Origin: Arthrobacter crystallopoietes
Lineage (GTDB): Bacteria > Actinomycetota > Actinomycetes > Actinomycetales > Micrococcaceae
Direction of reading: 5' to 3'
DNA: 64,000 nucleotides
Assembly (NCBI RefSeq): GCF_002849715.1
Contig: NZ_CP018863.1
Coordinates: 4,650,001 to 4,714,000, forward strand
This document shows positions 54,905 through 64,000 of the stretch, piece after piece (within the stretch, counting starts at the first letter, position 1; each line of letters starts with the position of its first letter). Both the position numbers and the translations under genes were made by a program. Below the pieces are notes generated by a model. The model did no database searches and was not told the origin of the DNA. It saw only the letters and a program-made list of their open reading frames with translations.

Positions 54905-57052
54905 CTACTTGTCGTTGTCGGACTTCGCGCCCAGCGTCGTCTTCTGTACCTGCATCAGGAACTCGACGTTGGACTGCGTGTCCCGGATCTTGTTGGTGAG
55001 GAGCTCAAGCGCCTGCTGCGTATCGAGCCCGGAAAGAACCCGGCGCAGCTTCCACATGATCTTGACTTCCTCCGACGAGAGCAAGTTTTCCTCGCGACGG
55101 GTGCCGGAAGCGTTGACGTCCACTGCAGGGAAGATCCGCTTGTCCGCCAGATTGCGGGACAGGCGAAGTTCCATGTTGCCCGTGCCCTTGAACTCTTCGA
55201 AAATAACTTCGTCCATCTTGGAACCGGTTTCAACCAACGCGGTGGCCAGGATGGTCAGCGAACCGCCGTTTTCAATGTTGCGGGCAGCACCGAAGAAGCG
55301 CTTCGGCGGGTACAGCGCGGAGGAATCCACGCCACCGGAGAGAATACGACCGGAAGCAGGAGCGGCCAGGTTGTAGGCACGGCCCAGGCGGGTCATCGAG
55401 TCCAGCAGAACGACGACGTCCATTCCCATTTCCACCAGGCGCTTGGCGCGTTCGATGGCCAGTTCGGCAACGGTCGTGTGGTCGTCGGCGGGACGGTCGA
55501 AGGTGGAGGCAATGACCTCGCCCTTGACCGTACGCTGCATGTCGGTGACTTCTTCGGGACGCTCGTCAACCAGAACCATCATGAGGTGGACCTCAGGATT
55601 GTTGATGGTGATGGCGTTGGCAATCGACTGCAGGATCAGTGTCTTACCGGCCTTCGGCGGCGACACAATGAGACCGCGCTGACCCTTGCCGATCGGGGCG
55701 ACCAAGTCGATAACGCGGGGGCCGATCTTCTTCGGTTCCGTTTCGAGGCGCAGGCGCTCCGAGGGGTAAAGCGGAACCAGCTTGGTGAAGTCGACCCGGT
55801 CCTTGTTATCTTCGGCAGGCTTGCCGTTGACGGAGGTCAGGCGCACCAGGGCGTTGAACTTCTGGCGGCTGTTCTGGTTGGCGTTCTCGCCGTCCCGCGG
55901 GGCGCGGATGGCACCAACAACGGCGTCGCCCTTGCGCAGGTTGTACTTCTTGACCTGAGCCAGCGAGACGTAGACATCGTTCGGACCGGGCAGGTAGCCG
56001 GAGGTGCGCACGAACGCGTAGTTCTCGAGGACGTCGAGGATGCCGGCCACGGGCAGCAGCACGTCATCGTCGGTAACCTCGGTATCGTCCACGTCCGGGT
56101 TCTGGCCGCGTCCGCGGCGGCGCTCGTTGCGGTCGCGGTACCGGTTGCTGGTGTCCGTGTCGCGGTCGCGGCGGTTACGGTTGCGGCGGTTGCGTCCGCG
56201 GCCGCCGTCGTCGCCGTCGTCGCTACGGTTGTCACTGCGGCTATCGCTGCGGCTGTCCCGGTTGTCGCTGCCGGCGGACTCGGTGTCGCGACCGCGGGTA
56301 CGGCTGCGTTCACGGCGGTCATTACGGTCGCCACGATCGTTACGGTCGCTGCGCTCACCGCGGTCAGCGCGCTCGGTCTGGCCTTCCTTCGCACCCTCAG
56401 CAGGAGTTTCGGACGGCTCCGGCTTGTCAGCGGGCTTCTCGGCCTGCTGCTCCGGCTGGTCCTCACGACGGTTACGACCGCGGCTACGACGACCCTCGCG
56501 GCCGCCTTCGGATTCCGGCTTCGTTTCAGCGGGCTGCACATCGGCCTGCTGTGCGTCCGCGCGCTGGGCGTCTGCAGCCTTGGGAGCGGCAACTTCGCCG
56601 TCCGTTGATGTTTCGGCTGTAGCGGGCGCCTGCGCCGCTTCCGGCGTCACGTTGCCGTCGCTGGTCGCGCGACGGTTGCGGTTGCGGGTCCGGCTTACGC
56701 GTTCTGCGGCCTTGTTCAGATCACCGCTGTCTTTCGCCTCCGCTTTGTCCGCAGTATCGGCTGCAGCCGCTGCAGGGACCGCGGGCTCTTCAGCTGCGGG
56801 AGCAGCTTCTTTGGCGCTTGCACGGCCGGTGGTCTTCTTGGCAGGACGGTCAGCTACTGCGGAACCACGCTGGTGGTCCGAAATGGCCGCCACCAGGTCG
56901 CTCTTGCGCATCCTGGAACCGCCGGTGATGCCAAGCTGGCCGGCCAAGGCCTGCAGCTGGGCAAGCTTAAGTCCGGCAAGTCCTGCGCTCTTCGGCGCAG
57001 CAGAGTCTGATGATGTATCCACACCTGCAGCCAGGTCAGTGGTTTCAGTCAC
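54905..57052 (-). CDS. rho: Transcription termination factor Rho with long disordered insert
   Basis: About 715 residues. The N-terminal helical domain (AGLKLAQLQALAGQLGITGGSRMRKSDLVAAI) is followed by some 250 residues rich in Arg, Asp, Asn, Glu and Ala (RSRGRNRRED, RSDRNDRGDRNDRRERSR) and then the RNA-binding and ATPase domains: PGPNDVYVSLAQVKKYNL, P-loop SPPKAGKTLILQ, and LLDSMTRLGRAYN. Actinobacterial Rho proteins with such inserts terminate on structured, GC-rich RNA and can phase-separate. Start GTG 57052 has AAGGA six bases upstream; an in-frame ATG at 57184 would add 44 residues. Confidence 0.96.
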   Translation of the reverse strand: MTETTDLAAGVDTSSDSAAPKSAGLAGLKLAQLQALAGQLGITGGSRMRKSDLVAAISDHQRGSAVADRPAKKTTGRASAKEAAPAAEEPAVPAAAAADTADKAEAKDSGDLNKAAERVSRTRNRNRRATSDGNVTPEAAQAPATAETSTDGEVAAPKAADAQRADAQQADVQPAETKPESEGGREGRRSRGRNRREDQPEQQAEKPADKPEPSETPAEGAKEGQTERADRGERSDRNDRGDRNDRRERSRTRGRDTESAGSDNRDSRSDSRSDNRSDDGDDGGRGRNRRNRNRRDRDTDTSNRYRDRNERRRGRGQNPDVDDTEVTDDDVLLPVAGILDVLENYAFVRTSGYLPGPNDVYVSLAQVKKYNLRKGDAVVGAIRAPRDGENANQNSRQKFNALVRLTSVNGKPAEDNKDRVDFTKLVPLYPSERLRLETEPKKIGPRVIDLVAPIGKGQRGLIVSPPKAGKTLILQSIANAITINNPEVHLMMVLVDERPEEVTDMQRTVKGEVIASTFDRPADDHTTVAELAIERAKRLVEMGMDVVVLLDSMTRLGRAYNLAAPASGRILSGGVDSSALYPPKRFFGAARNIENGGSLTILATALVETGSKMDEVIFEEFKGTGNMELRLSRNLADKRIFPAVDVNASGTRREENLLSSEEVKIMWKLRRVLSGLDTQQALELLTNKIRDTQSNVEFLMQVQKTTLGAKSDNDK

Positions 57053-57362
57053 GAAGGATCCTTCCCCCTCGTCGGGCGGTCCGCATGTGAAGTGGACCGC
57101 GTTGTTTGCGTCCCGGCCGATGCATAAGAAACAAGGCCGGGTCGGGGTTGCCCAAGTGTGAGACCAGGCAACGCCGAGTGACATGAGAAAAACCTTGAAT
57201 GGATCTCGTTCACAATGGTCTTAGGGATATGCTGCCCGCACTCTTACGCGCATTTACAGCACTCAGTAATTCCGTGACGGATCCTGGAAGGTTGCACCGA
57301 TCTTTGGTTCGCTGCCGGATGTTGTATGTCCACGCGGGACTTTCGACAGATTGCCAAGCCGG
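57053..57362 (-). promoter_or_regulatory. 310-bp rho leader with two hairpins and a palindrome over the ribosome site
   Basis: The gap holds no separate gene. Hairpins GCGGTCC/GGACCGC (57076-57082, 57094-57100) and CCCGGCC/GGCCGGG (57112-57118, 57135-57141) lie close before rho. GAAGGATCCTTC, a 12-bp palindrome, covers the Shine-Dalgarno next to GTG 57052. rho is autoregulated by early termination in other bacteria, so this leader may do the same. A TGTCGA-N17-TACAAC pair further upstream is a weak promoter candidate. Confidence 0.5.
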
Positions 57363-58325
57363 TTATTTCCGGCGGTGCACTTCCACTTTAGCACCATCTG
57401 TGTCAACCGTCAGTTTAAGGACACGCCAGCCGTCCGGCATCTGTGAGGACGCCAACGTGGCGGCGATATGCCGCTCGACCTCATCCGCCTGCGCGGACCC
57501 TGCAGCCAGCGTCATAACCGTCGGGCCGGCACCGGAGACAACAGCGGCGAAACCGGACGCACGAAGAGACTGCAGCAGATCTGCGCTCGGTGCCATGGCC
57601 GGCGCCCGGTGGCTCTGGTGCAGCTCATCCACTGTCGCCGCGAGCAGCAGTTCCGGGTCACGCGTCAGCGCCTGCACCAGCAGGGCCGCCCGTCCGGCGT
57701 TGGCCGCGGCGATATGGTGTGGCACCGAGACCGGCAGCAGATTCCGGGCCATTTCGGTTGACAATTCATAGGACGGAATGGCCACGACCGGAACAATTTC
57801 CGTAGCGACATCAACGGCAGTGCTGAAGAAAGAACCCGCCGTTTCCCAGGAGATGGCCAGCTTGCCCGCCAGCGCCGGAGCCACGTTGTCCGGATGGCCT
57901 TCCTGGGCGGAACACAGCTGCAGGACTTCCTGGGCACTGAGCCGGGCAGCAACGGGCAGCAAGGAGTTGGCCAGCAGCACCGCGGAGACGATGGCCGCCG
58001 CGGAGGATCCCAGTCCCCGGCCGTGCGGAATCACGTTCTCGGCCTGCAGCCGCAAGCCTTCCGCCCGGTAACCCGCCCGTCCCAGCGTGTCCTGGATGGT
58101 GCGGATGATCAAATGGCTTTCATCCGTGGGCAGGTTGGCGGCGCCTTCACCGGAGATCTCGGCATGGAAGACGCCGTCGTCGGTGGTTTCAACGCTGACC
58201 GAGTCATACAGACTTACGGCCAGGCCGAGGCTGTCAAAACCGGGCCCGAGGTTGGCGCTGGTCGCCGGTACCCGGACGCTGACGCGCTGCCCGGGCATCA
58301 CGGCGGTACGCTCTGCGGTCCTCAC
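57363..58325 (-). CDS. thrB: Homoserine kinase
   Basis: A GHMP kinase of about 320 residues that phosphorylates homoserine on the way to threonine. Motifs are VRVPATSANLGPGFDSLGLA near the start, the ATP-binding PHGRGLGSSAAAIV and the C-terminal AVVSGAGPTVMTL. GTG 58325 is the assumed start, 7 bases after the thrC stop. A TTG at 58346 would add 7 residues and overlap thrC. The gene follows thrC in the hom-thrC-thrB order. Confidence 0.95.
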   Translation of the reverse strand: MRTAERTAVMPGQRVSVRVPATSANLGPGFDSLGLAVSLYDSVSVETTDDGVFHAEISGEGAANLPTDESHLIIRTIQDTLGRAGYRAEGLRLQAENVIPHGRGLGSSAAAIVSAVLLANSLLPVAARLSAQEVLQLCSAQEGHPDNVAPALAGKLAISWETAGSFFSTAVDVATEIVPVVAIPSYELSTEMARNLLPVSVPHHIAAANAGRAALLVQALTRDPELLLAATVDELHQSHRAPAMAPSADLLQSLRASGFAAVVSGAGPTVMTLAAGSAQADEVERHIAATLASSQMPDGWRVLKLTVDTDGAKVEVHRRK

Positions 58326-58332
58326 GGCGGTG

Positions 58333-59433
58333 TTATTCGAGACCAAGAGCTGCAGCCACGCTCACGACGTCGAAATCCACCTTGACGGGTGTAACCTCAT
58401 GGCCGTCTTCGGTCTGCAAGGCCCACTGCGGATCCTTCAGGCCGTGGCCGGTCACCGTGATCACAATGGTCTTGCCCGCAGGAACTTCCCCGGCGGCATG
58501 CTTCTTAATGACGCCCGCAACGCCCGCCGCCGAACCCGGCTCGACGAACACGCCTTCCTTGGAGGACAGCCAGCGGTGCGCATTGAGGATTTCCTCGTCC
58601 GTCACCGAATCAATCAGCCCGCCCGACTCGTCACGGGCGGCGATGGCGGTGTCCCAGGATGCAGGGTTGCCGATCCGGATGGCGGTGGCGATGGTTTCCG
58701 GCTCGGTGACCGGGTGTCCCAGCACCAGCGGTGCCGCACCGGCGGCCTGGAAGCCCCACAGCGTGGGTGTCTTGGTGGCGACGGCTTCGAGGGTACCGGC
58801 AGTCTCGGACTCGTAAGGCTTGGCGTACTCCTGGTAGCCCTTCCAGTACGCCGTGATGTTTCCGGCGTTGCCGACGGGCATCACGTGGATGTCCGGGGCA
58901 TCGCCGAGGAAGTCGACGGTCTCGAACGCAGCGGTCTTCTGGCCCTGGATCCGCGCGGGGTTGACGGAGTTAACCAGGAAAACCGGGTACGCCTCCGAAA
59001 GCTTGCGGGCAACTTCGAGGCAGTTATCGAAGTTGCCGTTGATCTGGATGATCTCGGCGCCGTGGGCGATGGCCTGGCTCATCTTGCCCATCGCGATCTT
59101 CCCTGCCGGCACCAGCACGGCGCACTTCAGTCCCGCCTGGGTGGCGTAGGCGGCAGCGGACGCCGAAGTATTGCCCGTTGAAGCGCAGACTACGGCCTTG
59201 GCTCCTGCCTCCACGGCCGCAGTGATGGCCATGGTCATGCCGCGGTCCTTGAAGGAGCCGGTGGGGTTCATCCCCTCCACCTTCAGGTACACGGTGGAGC
59301 CGGTCAGCTCGGAGAGGGCCTTGGCATGGACCAGCGGTGTTCCGCCTTCACCGAGGGTGATGATCTCGGTCCGGTCCGTGACGGGCAGACGTTCGGCGTA
59401 CTCGCGGATAACGCCGCGCCATTGGTGGGCCAC
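58333..59433 (-). CDS. thrC: Threonine synthase
   Basis: A 366-residue PLP enzyme that makes threonine from O-phosphohomoserine. The PLP Lys is in [12 protein letters not shown] and the phosphate cup is in [18 protein letters not shown] 59433 directly follows the hom stop (TAAGTG), with AAGGAG five bases upstream. It is of the short bacterial form without the N-terminal domain of the yeast type. Confidence 0.97.
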   Translation of the reverse strand: MAHQWRGVIREYAERLPVTDRTEIITLGEGGTPLVHAKALSELTGSTVYLKVEGMNPTGSFKDRGMTMAITAAVEAGAKAVVCASTGNTSASAAAYATQAGLKCAVLVPAGKIAMGKMSQAIAHGAEIIQINGNFDNCLEVARKLSEAYPVFLVNSVNPARIQGQKTAAFETVDFLGDAPDIHVMPVGNAGNITAYWKGYQEYAKPYESETAGTLEAVATKTPTLWGFQAAGAAPLVLGHPVTEPETIATAIRIGNPASWDTAIAARDESGGLIDSVTDEEILNAHRWLSSKEGVFVEPGSAAGVAGVIKKHAAGEVPAGKTIVITVTGHGLKDPQWALQTEDGHEVTPVKVDFDVVSVAAALGLE

Positions 59434-60753
59434 TTAGACTCCTTCTACTCGCAGTACGGAAGTAACTGAATTAACAATGTCGAGATCCTTGATGGCCTCC
59501 ACCGTCGCGGCGAGCGATTCCTCGGTGCCGCGGTGGGTGATGATGCGCAGTTCCGCGGACGCGGTCCCGTCGGCGATCGAGACCAGATCTTCCGTGTGCA
59601 TGGTCTGGCGCATGACTTCGATCGACACCCCATGGTCGGCGAAGACATGGGCAATCTTGGCCAGGACGCCGGGCTGGTCCGCTGCGTCGATGTCGATGTA
59701 GTAGCTGGTGAGGATGCTTTCTTCGCCCAGGACCGGCAGGTGCTTGCCCGTTGTTTCGGTGCGTCCACGGCCGCCGCTGACCATGCGGCGGGCGGCGCTG
59801 ACAACATCGCCGAGTACGGCCGAGGCCGTGGGACGTCCGCCGGCGCCCTGGCCGTAGAACATCAGCTCGCCGGCGTTCTCCGCCTCGACGAACACAGCGT
59901 TGAACGCACCGTGGACAGCAGCCAGCGGGTGGGTACGCGGCAGCAGGGTAGGATGCACGCGCACGGACACCCCTTCGCCGCCGTCCTTTGTTGGCTGCTT
60001 CTCGGCGATCGCCAGCAGTTTGATCAGGAAACCGGTGTCCTTGGCCGCGTCGATGTCTGCGGAGGTGATGCCGGTGATGCCCTCGCACTTGACCGCGTCC
60101 AGCGGGAACGTAGTGTGGAAAGCCAGCGAGGCAAGCAAGGTGCCCTTCGCCGCTGCATCCAACCCTTCGACGTCGGCCGTTGGATCCGCCTCGGCGTAGC
60201 CGAGGGTCTGGGCGGCCTTCAGCGCGTCCTCGAAGGCTGCGCCGGTGGTGTCCATTTGGTCGAGAATGTAGTTGGTCGTGCCGTTGACAATGCCCAGCAC
60301 ACGCTTGATCCGGTCCCCGGAGAGGCTTTCCCGGATGGGACGCAGGATCGGGATGGCTCCGGCCACGGCCGCCTCATAGTAGAGCTCGACGCCGGCGGCA
60401 GAGGCCTTCTCGTACAGGGCGGGCCCGTCGGCCGCGAGCAGCGCTTTGTTCCCGCTGACCACGGAGGCACCGTGCTCGATGGAGCGCAGGATCAGCGAAC
60501 GCGCCGGTTCCAGTCCGCCCATGAGCTCAATGACGATGTCCGCGTCCTTGACCAGCGTCTCGGCGTCGTCGGTGAACAGGTCCCGGGGCAGGTCGACGTC
60601 GCGCGGCGCGTCAACGTTTCGGACGGCGATTCCGGCCAGTTCCAGCCGGGCTCCCGAACGCGAGGCCAGGTCGGCGGCGTCGTCCAGGAGAATCCGGGCC
60701 ACCTGGGATCCGACATTTCCGCATCCCAACAGTGCCACTTTCAGCGTGTTCAT
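59434..60753 (-). CDS. hom: Homoserine dehydrogenase
   Basis: A 439-residue enzyme reducing aspartate semialdehyde to homoserine. The NAD(P) motif is ALLGCGNVGSQVARIL at the N-terminus; the catalytic region includes GIVNGTTNYIL and AEADPTADVEG. A C-terminal ACT domain (DQPGVLAKIAHVFADHGVSIEVMRQT) implies threonine feedback inhibition. ATG 60753 fits the family start; two earlier starts in frame (60798, 60777) are less likely. It follows lysA and precedes thrC without a gap. Confidence 0.96.
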   Translation of the reverse strand: MNTLKVALLGCGNVGSQVARILLDDAADLASRSGARLELAGIAVRNVDAPRDVDLPRDLFTDDAETLVKDADIVIELMGGLEPARSLILRSIEHGASVVSGNKALLAADGPALYEKASAAGVELYYEAAVAGAIPILRPIRESLSGDRIKRVLGIVNGTTNYILDQMDTTGAAFEDALKAAQTLGYAEADPTADVEGLDAAAKGTLLASLAFHTTFPLDAVKCEGITGITSADIDAAKDTGFLIKLLAIAEKQPTKDGGEGVSVRVHPTLLPRTHPLAAVHGAFNAVFVEAENAGELMFYGQGAGGRPTASAVLGDVVSAARRMVSGGRGRTETTGKHLPVLGEESILTSYYIDIDAADQPGVLAKIAHVFADHGVSIEVMRQTMHTEDLVSIADGTASAELRIITHRGTEESLAATVEAIKDLDIVNSVTSVLRVEGV

Positions 60754-60822
60754 TGCTGTACTTACTCCCAAAGCCATTGTTGTTTCCAAGAAATCCACCG
60801 CCCCGAGCGGACTGATCGGGCC

Positions 60823-62298
60823 TCAGCCCAAGTCGCGGGCCAGAAGATCCTCTTCTGTTTCGCCGCGCACAATCAGCCGTGCCTGGCCGTTCCGGACCGC
60901 AACTACCGGCGGCCGTGCCACATAGTTGTAGTTGCTGGCCAGCGCCCAGCAGTAGGCACCGGTGCCCGGCACCGCCAGCAGATCTCCGGCAGCGACGTCA
61001 CCAGGCAGATAAACGTCCCTGACTACAATGTCACCGCTTTCGCAATGTTTGCCAACCACGCGGGAAATAATCGGGTCTTCATCCGTCACACGGGAAGCCA
61101 GCACAGCCGAATAGTCGGCATCGTACAGTACCGGGCGGGCGTTGTCGCTCATGCCGCCGTCCACGGAAATGTAACGCCGCGGATAGGTCCGTCCGTCCTC
61201 GCTGTCCACGTTCACAGTCTTCAACGTGCCCGTTTCATACAGGGTGAACGTGCTCGGCCCCACGATGGCGCGCCCCGGTTCGATCGAGATCCGCGGAACC
61301 TTCAGTTCCAGCCTGCGGCAGGTGGAACTAACGACGGCGGCCATCGCCTCCGCGAGTTCGGCCGGCGGGCGCGGGGTATCGACCTCAGTGTAGGCGATGC
61401 CGTAGCCGCCGCCCAGATCCAGCTCCGGGAGCTCCACGCCATGTTCGTCACGGATTTGGGCGACGAAGGTCAGCAGCCGCTCCGCCGCCAGGGCGAAACC
61501 TTCGGGTTCGAAGATCTGGGAACCGATGTGGCAGTGCAGTCCCAGCAGATTGATGGACTCGGATGCCAGGGCCTCGCTGACTGCCCGTGCGGCCGGCGAG
61601 TTGCCTGCGGAAGGCGACTCCCCTCCGTCGTCCGCTGTGCCTGACTCCGTGTCCGCTGCTGCCATGGAGAGGCCGAACTTCTGGTCCTCGTGCGCAGTGG
61701 CAATGAATTCATGCGTGTGGGCGTGCACGCCGGGCGTCAGCCGAAGCATGACATTGGCCCGCTCGGACCGGGCGGCGGCAATGGCTGCCAGCCGCTGGAG
61801 TTCATCCAGGCTGTCCACCACGATCCGGCCCAGCTTCATGTCCAGGGCCCGGTTCAGTTCCGCATCGGACTTGTTGTTCCCGTGCAGGCCGAGCTTCTCA
61901 CCGGGAATGCCGGCGCGGGCGGCCACGGCCAGTTCGCCGCCGGAGCAGGTATCCAGCCGCAGGCCTTCCTGCTCCACCCAGCGCGCTACCTCGATGCAGA
62001 GAAAGGACTTGCCGGCGTAGTAGACGTCCACTCCCCCGCACAGGTCGGCGAAAGCGGCGTCGAAGGACTCCTTGAAGTCCCGGGCGCGGGCGCGGAAATC
62101 CGTCTCGGACATAACGAAGAGCGGCGAGCCGAACCGGGCCTTGAGGTCGCTGACGCCCACGCCGTCGATCTCCAGTTCGCCGCTGGCACCGCGGGCCACA
62201 CCGCGGGCCCACATCTTGGGCTGCAGTTCGTTGGCGTCTTCCGGATAGCTCAGCCACTGGGGAGCGAGCGGGGAGGCTTCGCGAATTGTTGAAGTCAT
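60823..62298 (-). CDS. lysA: Diaminopimelate decarboxylase
   Basis: A 491-residue PLP enzyme for the last step of lysine synthesis. The PLP Lys is in VYYAGKSFLC, and HCHIGSQI, LDLGGGYGIAY, ISIEPGRAIVG and KHCESGDI are the other family motifs. A 25-residue Gly/Ser/Asp-rich insert lies between the AHEDQKFGLS region and the HIGSQ motif. ATG 62298 is 4 bases after the argS stop; a longer frame into argS was not used. It is co-transcribed with argS and hom. Confidence 0.96.
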   Translation of the reverse strand: MTSTIREASPLAPQWLSYPEDANELQPKMWARGVARGASGELEIDGVGVSDLKARFGSPLFVMSETDFRARARDFKESFDAAFADLCGGVDVYYAGKSFLCIEVARWVEQEGLRLDTCSGGELAVAARAGIPGEKLGLHGNNKSDAELNRALDMKLGRIVVDSLDELQRLAAIAAARSERANVMLRLTPGVHAHTHEFIATAHEDQKFGLSMAAADTESGTADDGGESPSAGNSPAARAVSEALASESINLLGLHCHIGSQIFEPEGFALAAERLLTFVAQIRDEHGVELPELDLGGGYGIAYTEVDTPRPPAELAEAMAAVVSSTCRRLELKVPRISIEPGRAIVGPSTFTLYETGTLKTVNVDSEDGRTYPRRYISVDGGMSDNARPVLYDADYSAVLASRVTDEDPIISRVVGKHCESGDIVVRDVYLPGDVAAGDLLAVPGTGAYCWALASNYNYVARPPVVAVRNGQARLIVRGETEEDLLARDLG

Positions 62299-62302
62299 GT
62301 GC

Positions 62303-63946
62303 TTACATCCGTTCCGGCGCGCTGACGCCCAGCAGGCCCAGGCCATTGGCCAGAACTTGGGTGGTCGCGTCATTGAGCCATAGTCGGGTCCGGTTCAGGT
62401 CGGTTACGTCGGCATCGCCCAACGGCGTCACGCGGCAGGAATCGTACCAGCGGTGGTAGGCGCCGGCGATGACTTCCAGATGGCGTGCCACCCGGTGCGG
62501 TTCGCGCAGCTTGGCCGCGGTGGCCACGACGGACGGGTAGGCGCCGAGGTAAGCCAGCAGTTCGTTTTCGGTGGCGTGGTCCAGCAAGGATGCGTCGAAG
62601 GCGCTGCGTTCCACCCCTGCGGCTACCGCGTTTCGGGCAACGGCACAGGTACGGGCATGGGCATACTGCACGTAGAACACCGGGTTCTCGTTGCTGCGCT
62701 TGGTCAGCAGGTCCAGATCGACGTCGATGTTGGAATCCGCGTGCGACCTCGTCAGCGCGTAGCGTGCCGCGTCCACACCGACCGCGTCCACGAGGTCCTC
62801 CATGGTAACCACCGTGCCGGCACGCTTGGACATCCTGACCGGTTTGCCGTCCTTGACCAGGTTCACCATCTGGCCGATCAGGACCTCGACGCGGTCCGCG
62901 CTGTCGCCCATGGCCGCGGCCGCAGCTTTCAGCCGCGCCACATAGCCGTGGTGGTCCGCTCCGAGCATATAGATGCACAGGTCGAAGCCGCGGTCACGCT
63001 TGTTCTTGAAGTAGGCGATGTCGCCGGCGATGTAGGCTGCATGGCCGTCCGACTTGATGACCACCCGGTCCTTGTCGTCGCCGAAGTCCGTGGATTTCAG
63101 CCACCAGGCGCCCTCGTCGAAGTAGAGGCTGCCGGAGGTCTTGAGCTGTTCCAGCAGCGTGTCGACGGCGCCGTCTTCAAAGAGCGCATTTTCGTGGAAG
63201 TAGACATCGAAATCGACGCCGAACTCATGCAGCGACTTTTTGATGGCAGCAAACATCAGCTCGACGCCCCGGCTGCGGAACTCTTCCTGCGGGTCTTCAG
63301 CGGAGAGCGCGTCCGGATTCTGGGCCAGCACGGCGTTGGCGATATCCGCGATGTAGTCGCCGCCGTAGCCGTCTTCCGGTGCGGGCTCGCCCTTGGCGCT
63401 GGCGAGCAGGGACCGGGCAAAGCGGTCGATCTGATTGCCGTGGTCATTGAAGTAGTACTCGCGCGTAACTTCCGCCCCCTGCGCCTGTAGGATACGGGCC
63501 AGCGAATCCCCCAAGGCAGCCCAGCGTGTCCCGCCCAAGTGAATAGGTCCGGTGGGATTGGCGGAGACGAACTCCAGATTGATCTTGGTGCCGGCGTACT
63601 CCGCACCGGTCCCGTAACTATCGCCGGTTTCGACGATGGTCTGCGCGAGTGAACCCGCAGCCGCGGCATCCAATGTGATGTTCAAGAACCCAGGACCGGC
63701 AATGTCAACCTTGGCAACGCCGTCGATCTTGGCCAGCCGGGCACTGAGGATTTCGGCGAACTGGCGCGGGTTCATCCCCGCCTTCTTGCCCAGCTGCATG
63801 GCCACGTTCGTGGCCCAGTCACCGTGCTCGCGGCTCTTCGGTCGCTCCACCCGCACCTCGCGGGGCATCTCAACGGTGAAGTCACCTGCGTCGACGGCAT
63901 CCTGCAGGCAGGCGGTAATGGCAGCGGAAAGTTCTTCAGGAGTCAC
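62303..63946 (-). CDS. argS: Arginyl-tRNA synthetase
   Basis: A 547-residue class I synthetase. The HIGH-type site reads [15 protein letters not shown] (HLGG) and the KMSKS-type site is [10 protein letters not shown]. The N-terminal tRNA-binding domain and C-terminal anticodon domain ending in [12 protein letters not shown] are complete. The start is GTG 63946, with no Shine-Dalgarno; a TATGCT box ends six bases upstream, so the mRNA may be leaderless. It is the first gene of argS-lysA-hom-thrC-thrB. Confidence 0.97.
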   Translation of the reverse strand: MTPEELSAAITACLQDAVDAGDFTVEMPREVRVERPKSREHGDWATNVAMQLGKKAGMNPRQFAEILSARLAKIDGVAKVDIAGPGFLNITLDAAAAGSLAQTIVETGDSYGTGAEYAGTKINLEFVSANPTGPIHLGGTRWAALGDSLARILQAQGAEVTREYYFNDHGNQIDRFARSLLASAKGEPAPEDGYGGDYIADIANAVLAQNPDALSAEDPQEEFRSRGVELMFAAIKKSLHEFGVDFDVYFHENALFEDGAVDTLLEQLKTSGSLYFDEGAWWLKSTDFGDDKDRVVIKSDGHAAYIAGDIAYFKNKRDRGFDLCIYMLGADHHGYVARLKAAAAAMGDSADRVEVLIGQMVNLVKDGKPVRMSKRAGTVVTMEDLVDAVGVDAARYALTRSHADSNIDVDLDLLTKRSNENPVFYVQYAHARTCAVARNAVAAGVERSAFDASLLDHATENELLAYLGAYPSVVATAAKLREPHRVARHLEVIAGAYHRWYDSCRVTPLGDADVTDLNRTRLWLNDATTQVLANGLGLLGVSAPERM

Positions 63947-63958
63947 CCGTTAAGCATA
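63947..63958 (-). promoter_or_regulatory. Candidate leaderless promoter of argS
   Basis: On the minus strand TATGCT (63958-63953), then TAACGG, then the GTG start. A TANNNT box six bases before the start codon is the usual layout of leaderless actinobacterial genes. No good -35 is seen. Confidence 0.45.
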
Positions 63959-64000
63959 AGTGCACTGCAAACCGGATTCTGCCGTCGCCTAGTGGGCTAT

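Noticed and set aside
54869..56608. A 579-codon plus-strand frame with Val/Ala-rich repeats
   Set aside because: It is antisense to rho. The Val/Ala runs are the mirror of the Arg/Asp/Asn codons of the disordered Rho insert.
57053..57362. A classical riboswitch before rho or in the thr region
   Set aside because: No conserved aptamer sequence (T-box, lysine, SAM) is recognised; only simple hairpins are seen.
59533..61644. A long open frame of about 700 codons on the plus strand
   Set aside because: It is exactly antisense to hom and lysA, whose motifs are clear. The translated product has no domain and is Arg/Gln/His-rich, as expected from GC-skewed third positions.
63961..64000. A possible tRNA end upstream of argS
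   Set aside because: No TpsiC-arm pattern or CCA end could be placed on either strand in the last 40 bases.

Overview
The window reads as chromosome of a high-GC actinobacterium, most likely a member of the Micrococcaceae (Arthrobacter in the broad sense). The evidence is GC-rich coding throughout, frequent GTG and TTG starts, chains of 4-bp stop/start overlaps, and a gene order (argS-lysA-hom-thrC-thrB-rho-prfA-prmC-sua5-wecA-atp operon-DUF2550-murA-nucS, then pncB/clpS-DUF2017-murI-MBL-rph-rdgB) that I recall as collinear with Mycobacterium tuberculosis Rv1292 to Rv1341. NucS, a DUF3039 protein and a MurA with Asp at the fosfomycin site also fit. Species cannot be fixed from the sequence alone.

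Layout. Positions 1-7.4 kb hold accessory metabolism and transport: a cut-off AraC-type regulator, an APC permease, an EEP-fold phosphodiesterase, an MHS-type major facilitator, an IclR regulator and a second major facilitator, with several clear palindromes between 4.8 and 5.3 kb. 7.5-19.8 kb carries sbcC-sbcD, an aquaporin, a DraG-type ADP-ribosylglycohydrolase, an SDR, a DnaQ-like exonuclease fused to a BRCT domain, a GntR/ABC operon, a HAD protein and a DedA protein. 19.8-26.1 kb is the conserved rdgB-rph-MBL-murI and DUF2017-clpS block, divergent from the NAD salvage pair pncB-pncA. 26.1-36.2 kb has a helicase coupled to a major facilitator, DUF3039, a second ABC system, an ene-reductase, a thioredoxin-like protein without CxxC, and an unrecognised three-helix membrane protein. 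36.5-39.3 kb holds an AI-2E family protein, a small putative zinc protein, nucS and a cold shock gene. From 39.4 kb to the end every gene is on the minus strand: murA, DUF2550, the complete F1Fo ATP synthase operon with two accessory genes, wecA, a CapD/WbpM-type dehydratase, sua5, prmC, prfA, rho, thrB, thrC, hom, lysA and argS.

How the genes work together. The right third is a housekeeping backbone of amino acid synthesis (aspartate family), translation (ArgS, RF1 and its methylase, t6A synthesis), transcription termination, cell-wall precursor synthesis and energy. Strong GC-rich hairpins mark the ends of most units. They usually lack a good U-tract, as is common in this phylum, and only the APC permease terminator (2144-2187) is textbook.

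I did not find CRISPR arrays, insertion sequences, tRNAs, rRNAs or a phage. No entirely new multi-gene system is evident. The items most worth attention are the unknown dual-ectodomain protein at 34.5-36.2 kb, the helicase/transporter pair, the cluster of operator-like palindromes at 4.8-5.3 kb, the dehydratase inserted between sua5 and wecA, the rho leader, and the ATP synthase with a truncated epsilon plus an extended alpha.
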